The position numbers and the translations under genes were made by a program. Below the pieces are notes generated by a model. The model worked only from the letters and a program-made list of their open reading frames with translations, made no database searches and was not told the DNA's origin. Of a DNA stretch of 64,000 nt, positions 58,870 to 64,000 are shown one piece after another; the first letter of the stretch is position 1, and each line of letters starts with the position of its first letter. The stretch is from Delphinus delphis (lineage: Eukaryota; Chordata; Mammalia; Artiodactyla; Delphinidae): positions 62,246,080 to 62,310,079 of the forward strand of contig NC_082694.2 of the NCBI RefSeq assembly GCF_949987515.2, written 5' to 3'.

Positions 58870-60600
58870 AATTGAATGCATGATTATCAAAACAGTAGAG
58901 TAGGAGGAGAATAAATAAAATTGGAAATAAAACTGGATTAATCCAAATGATGAAAAGAAGAAAATAGTAACAATACATAGCACAAAATATGTTGATAGAA
59001 GTAAATCCACAGACATCAATAATGGAAGTTATATGCAAACAAATTAAAGTTGTCAGAGGAAATAAAATAAATAACCAGTAAGCTATAAAAATGCTGAGCT
59101 TGTGTATCCCTACAAAATACATATATAACAGAATTTCAAACAGAAATAAATAGTTATGTAATCATAGTATAAAGCATTAACACACCAGCTTCTGTTATTG
59201 AAAAATAATGAAGAACAAACATCAAGGACCTAATAAAACAGATAAAAAATGATATGTATACATAGATCTGCTAATTAGAGAATGCAATGCTTTAAAATAT
59301 TTTGGAGTATTTAGAGAAAATAACCATTTCTATATCATGAAGCAAATATAAACCTTAATAATGATCAGAGAATCAGTATTACTGGTTTCAGACCTCATTC
59401 TTCGATATCCATGAATAAAAATACAATCAAATAAAAATTTTAAAATCCCTGCATAAACTTGACATTTAGGAATATATTTTAGCATTGTTTGTGAATCAGA
59501 AGTAATCCATGAAAGACTTGAAATGTCAACACTCACAAAGCAGTACATTTCTAACCTCATACTAGGTAAATAAAGGAGTATTTATGGAGAGATAGTGCTA
59601 CGTTAAGAAGACAATAATTAGTAGTTACCTTTGTAAGCCAAGAGGTTACAAGTGGAATAATGCATTAATATAGAAAAAGAAAGCGAAAGTATAAGAGCAG
59701 AATATTTAAAAATAAAAAATACATGAAAAATAGAGAAGGCCAACAAAACAAAAAGTATGCTTTATGAAAAGACTAATTAAATCTATACATTTCTAGCAAG
59801 ACTGATCAAGAAAGAGGAGGAAGACAGAGAAGAAAGAAACATTAGATGAATAATACAATATTGAGTACAGATATAATAACAATTTGTCTTGTGAATAACA
59901 TTATGCTAATAAATTTGACATAAATCACACAATTAAATACACAAATAAAATGGATGTTCTAGATAATTTAAGGATCCAAGTAGAAAAATACAATAAACTA
60001 AAAATCATTATAAATTAAATCAGTACAAAGAGATATCATACGATAATCCTGATTATAAATATAGATACAAAAATTCTAAATAAAAATTTGATATACTGAA
60101 TCTAACCATTATTTTAAACTACATCCTGGTGACATTGGCTTTATTCCAGGAATACAAAGCTGCTTTAACATTGGAATATCCCTTAACATAACTCCTCATA
60201 TGGAAAGTTTAAACTAGAATTTCCTTTTGACAATGTCAACAAATGAACACAAATGATTTGATAAAGTTCAGCAGTATTCAAAATTCATTACTTCCTAGAA
60301 AACCAGGAAATGACAAGAACTTTTTTAAACAGGTAAAGTTTAGCTACCAAAAATAGTAGTAACCTCATACTTAATGAAAAATATCAAGATTCATTTTTAC
60401 GTCAGGAAAAAGATGTAGAAAATCCTTTTAACTGTTTTTCTTCATCATTTACCTGGAAGTCTTAGTCAAGAAGAAACAAAATGTACAGTGATCAAAAAGG
60501 AGAAACAAAATGCTCATTAGTGACAGATGGTGGGATATTTCTAAATAGAAAATTCCAGGAAAGTTTTCTAACTAATTTCTAGTGTTCTTCATGTTTGTGA
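58870..60600 (+). mobile_element. Old L1, long ORF2 relic
   Basis: Order of conserved segments: gatagaagtaaatccacagac, ctagcaagactgatcaagaaag, aaaattctaaataaaaattt, ggtgacattggctttattcc and tttgataaagttcagcag. No open frame survives. The left boundary is uncertain. Confidence 0.65.
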
Positions 60601-60696
60601 AGATACAACTTTTGAATCAATTGGGAGAGTCAAAGAGATTGACAGAAGTCAAAGATGCCTGTTTTGTTACTGATAAGTTTTTAATGACTAAAAGTG

Positions 60697-60919
60697 AGAG
60701 CCTGTGCTCTGGAGCAAACGAACCACAACTACTGATCCCACATGCCACAACTACTGAAGCCTGCACACCTAGAGCCCGTGCTCCACAACAAGAGAAGCCA
60801 CCTCAATGAGAAGCCTACGCACCACAATGAAGAGTAGCCCCTGCTGACCGCAACTAGAGAAAGCCTATGTGCAGCAACGAAGACCCAACACAGCCAAAAA
60901 AATAAATAGATAAATTTAT
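60697..60919 (+). mobile_element. CHR-1-like SINE, 5' truncated
   Basis: Body ccacaactactgaagcctg, tagagcccgtgctccacaac, agagaagccacctcaatgag, gaagagtagcccctgctg, cgcaactagagaaagcc and aacgaagacccaacacagcc, then an AAATAAAT-type tail. The tRNA-like head with both pol III boxes is missing. It splits the old L1. Confidence 0.85.
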
Positions 60920-61289
60920 TTTAAAAAAAGAAATGAAAAAGAATCTGCTTTTACTCCTATCTTATCACCCACTCTCTGTCTAGATGGCTTGCGCAAGGAA
61001 AAGTTTGACTCTCTTGAATGGACACACTGGCCTAGGCTCCCTACTTTCAGTAATCTGGGATGGAAAGAGAGTCTGCGATGGAGAAAAGATGGAGAGAGAG
61101 GTGCAGCTGTGCTTAGGTCTTTTGGTAGAGTCCAGTCCATGGAAAACTGTATTCCAATAGCTGTCACTCACTCATTTGTGAAAATAAGTGATGGCATAAG
61201 AAGCAAGGAGATGTTAGGAAAAATTCCTCCCCGTCAAAATCAGAAAAATAGAGAATTATCCCTCGTGGAAGAAAATCTAATAATAGTTC
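60920..61289. other. Unassigned insert with a 104-codon open frame
   Basis: This block separates a SINE from the rest of the L1. A plus-strand frame (60989-61303) and two minus-strand frames are open, but none has a domain I recognise and no upstream promoter or polyadenylation context is evident. It could be a piece of an old repeat. Confidence 0.35.
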
Positions 61290-62320
61290 AACAAAACTGC
61301 TAGACAAAAAATGAAAGCAATTATATTCCTATACCTGCAACAAACTTTAAACTATAATAAACATATACCATTTGCTTGAGCAGTGAAACTATAAATAGAA
61401 AACTAAAAATACACTTTTTTAAAAAGGTATATAAGAACTTTATAGAGAAAATGATAAAAGTTTATTGAAATACATAAAAGAAGGTCTCAATAAATGGAGA
61501 GATAGCATGGCCCATGTGTAGGAAGTCTCAATATCATAAAGATGAACATTCTGTTCAAGTAAAATTCTAAATTGAAAGCAAGTCCAGGAAAAATCCAACA
61601 GGTTTCCTCATATAACTTGAAAATTCTCAAAGGAGGAAAGCTGGATCGGCAGTAAACTCAGGAGAGAATATTTACTTCTCTAGTCAAAGAAATGTAGATT
61701 AAAATAACAATGAGGTGTGTTTTCATACCCCTCAGATTGGCAAAAATGTAAATGTCTGAAACTACCAAGTGCTGTAGTGCTTGTTAAAAAAAAATGATTT
61801 GTTAGGTATTGTTGAGGACATGTTTATTCTTAGGACCACTTGGGAGAATAATTTGATAATGTCTATTAAAACTTAAGAATGTTTATTTACCCCTAGTAAT
61901 GCTACTTTTAGACGCATGCTATAAACATATATGCACAAAAAAACACACAGGATGAAAACTGAATCACTATTTGAAATAGTGAAAACATAGATACCACCCA
62001 ACTCTGCAATAGGAGTACATAAAATTTCATATAAGAAAGAATAATAAGGGAAAGTTGAAATAAACTTATTCTAGATGTTTAAACATGTATATAACTCAGA
62101 ACCCTGTTATGTGAAATTGTTAAGTAGTAAGTATACTGTGTGGTATCATTTACATATGTTTAAATATACATCATACGAATATTTAATTAAGAATGTTATC
62201 AAATGAGTTAAAAGCTCAAGAACACATGTAGTTATAAAGTATATAAATGTTAGGATATTACTAATTTCTGGGAACTAATGGGTGTAAAGGAATGGTGTGG
62301 GTCTTTATCAAAATCTCTAA
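61290..62320 (+). mobile_element. Old L1, 3' continuation
   Basis: gtcaaagaaatgtagattaaa, aacaatgaggtgtgttttc and cctcagattggcaaaaatg are conserved L1 ORF2 C-terminal DNA, followed by gaaaactgaatcactattt-type 3' sequence. Probably the same copy as at 58870, split by the SINE and unassigned block. Confidence 0.6.
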
Positions 62321-62788
62321 AGTTGAATATCTTTTTTTTTAATAGCTGCAGCAAATATGGCAAATTGTAAACATTTGTTTATTTTCAGCATAGGTACATG
62401 ACAGCCATTTTACTTTGTATACATTTTTTCTGTATACACGTTTATATTTAAATTTTTATGGTAAAAATATAAAAAGCTGATTTATTATGAGAAGATAAAG
62501 TATTTAAAGTATTTTTTAAGTATACTGCTGTGAAAAATGGGGTAAATGAGGCATATACCCTAATATTACAACCATGAAAAGAACCCTTTATCTATGTCAT
62601 ATTAAAATTGTGAAAAATACTACAGAAACATCTTGCTCCTATCTAATAATAGTTTTTGTGGAAAAACAAATAAAAAACAGACCACAGTTGACACAGAGAA
62701 AAATATATAATAAGCCAGGCTATCTCAACTGAAAGCATGGAGGTAGAGATGGGCCCTAGTAACAATGAAAAATAGTAATATAAAATAT
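62321..62788. other. Unassigned stretch
   Basis: AT-rich with no gene or repeat family supported. Confidence 0.4.
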
Positions 62789-62797
62789 TTATCTGAG

Positions 62798-63011
62798 GGC
62801 TTCCCTGGTGGCGCAGTGGTTGAGAGTCCGCCTGCCAATGCAGGGGACACAGGTTCGTGCCCCGGTCCGGGAAGATCCCACATGCTGCGGAGCGGCTAGG
62901 CCCGTGAGCCATGGCCGCTGAGCCTGAGCGTCTGGAGCCTGTGCTCTGCAACAGGAGAGGCCACAACAGTGAGAGGCCCGCACACCACAAAAAAAAAAAA
63001 AAAAAAAAAAA
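62798..63011 (+). mobile_element. CHR SINE
   Basis: Full-length copy with intact A-box-like tggcgcagtgg and B-box-like ggttcgtgccc. Tail of about 20 A. Duplication ttatctgag at 62789-62797 and 63012-63020. Carries ctaggcccg like the pair at 27 kb. Confidence 0.95.
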
Positions 63012-63236
63012 TTATCTGAGATCTTAAATATTAGAGATGATGTTTTGTCCCTTTTGGAACTTACATACACACGAGCTCAGAAGGATGTTTTTACATGAAA
63101 ACTGAAGTCTTTGGAAATAATTACTCTGACATTTAGCATGTAGTTCATTTTTTAACATAAAGTATATGCAGAAATAAATTGTGACAGACTTTCTGGTATA
63201 CATTTTACCTAGTGTTACAGTTAATATTCAGAACTT

Positions 63237-63258
63237 TATATATATATATATATATATA
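63237..63258. repeat. (TA)n microsatellite
   Basis: About 11 TA units in AT-rich surroundings. Confidence 0.9.
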
Positions 63259-63499
63259 AAATGATATAAAGTTTGGAATGACTTGTCATACAAATGTAAA
63301 TTGCTGTAAATTCAAACAACTCAGTAAGAAACTAATATTTCATGTTTTTTAATCCATTAATGATAATAAGGAACAAAATAGTTTAAGTAGATTTAAAATA
63401 AATATGTATCACCCAAATCTACTAGAGTTCATCTGAATTGTTTGCAGTATGCCAATAACAGTTAAGCATTTGATTTCAATTTGCATAACATTTTAAGTT

Positions 63500-63705
63500 T
63501 TTCCATAATGCCTTTCAATCTATTAGCTCATATATTCTTCAAAATGACATTGTGAAGTAATCAAAATAAATATTAGTATTCCAATTTTATAGATGAAATA
63601 ACCATGGCCCAGTTTCATAGATTAAATAAATAAGAAATCCTTAACAGAGGAGAAAGTTAAAAAGTGGAAGTTTCTCATTCCTAACCACTCCACATTATTT
63701 GACTT
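63500..63705 (+). mobile_element. MIR SINE fragment
   Basis: tctattagctcatatattc, aaaatgacattgtgaag, ccaattttatagatgaaataacc and aaaagtggaagtttctc follow the MIR order. Decayed. Confidence 0.55.
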
Positions 63706-64000
63706 CCAGTTATCTTTCATCTAATTATATATTATCTCATTCAAAACAAAATTTTAAGAAGTTGTTCCAGATTTTTGTTTCATAAACTTTGTCATTTGGC
63801 AAAAAGTCCCCATAAAGTAGGATGTATTATTGTAGCATACATAATTCTCTTGGACATACGAGTATATTCTATAAAGCAATCAAAGAATTATACAGCTACA
63901 TGTTCATTACACTATAGATTTAAGAAATACAATTTAATTGAGAAAATAATAACCACTCTAATTATTATGGATAATGATATATCATATTTTTTACTTTGGT
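63706..64000. other. Unassigned end of window
   Basis: AT-rich with nothing recognised. Confidence 0.4.

Noticed and set aside
1..64000. CRISPR arrays, operons, prokaryotic promoters or phage-type systems
   Set aside because: The repeat content and base composition are mammalian; no regularly spaced direct repeats or gene clusters were seen.

Overview
The window reads as nuclear DNA from a cetacean, most likely a toothed whale or dolphin. The best evidence is six copies of the CHR-type SINE, a tRNA-derived family typical of whales and hippos. Each copy opens with a gggcttccctggtgg-type head, carries pol III box-like motifs and ends in an A-tail. Older CHR-related copies and artiodactyl-style L1 3' ends are also present. 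Overall base composition is AT-rich, and GC-rich patches coincide with the SINEs.

I found no protein-coding exon, RNA gene or CpG-island promoter that I can defend. The open frames are short (169 codons at most), lie mostly in repeats, and the longer ones are explained by L1 ORF2 remnants, antisense SINE sequence or simple repeats. The window therefore looks like a gene desert or the inside of a very long intron. It is a layered record of transposon insertions. Repeat family names come from remembered consensus sequences, so class is more reliable than subfamily.

Layout. 0-10 kb: a small hAT element, a 5'-truncated L1 with target-site duplication (3.1-4.0 kb), a MIR, a CHR SINE (4.7 kb) and a long old repeat (4.9-5.9 kb). 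10-20 kb: CHR SINEs at 10.4 and 16.1 kb, old L1 pieces, a hAT element at 16.9 kb and an L1 with its 3' UTR (17.3-18.8 kb) followed by a purine tract. 20-28 kb: a decayed hAT transposase gene on the minus strand (21.3-23.0 kb), an L2 relic holding a short telomeric array (24.37 kb), and two CHR SINEs almost back to back (27.2-27.7 kb). 28-39 kb: a GGAA/GGGA tract, a largely unassigned AT-rich stretch, a twin-primed L1 nested in an older L1 (32.3-34.0 kb), an LTR, an isolated L1 5' region (34.8-35.9 kb), two L1 3' ends and an older CHR-type SINE. 39-50 kb: a broken L2, MIRs, an MLT1-like LTR and hAT elements among largely unassigned DNA. 50-64 kb: an L1 nested in an L1 (50.8-53.0 kb), two copies of one unclassified repeat, a long old L1 (58.9-62.3 kb) interrupted by a CHR-1-like SINE, and a last CHR SINE at 62.8 kb.

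No new gene system is evident. The observations most worth a second look are the telomeric array inside the L2, the hAT transposase relic with its recognisable C-terminal domain, and the twin-priming L1 with a clear duplication.
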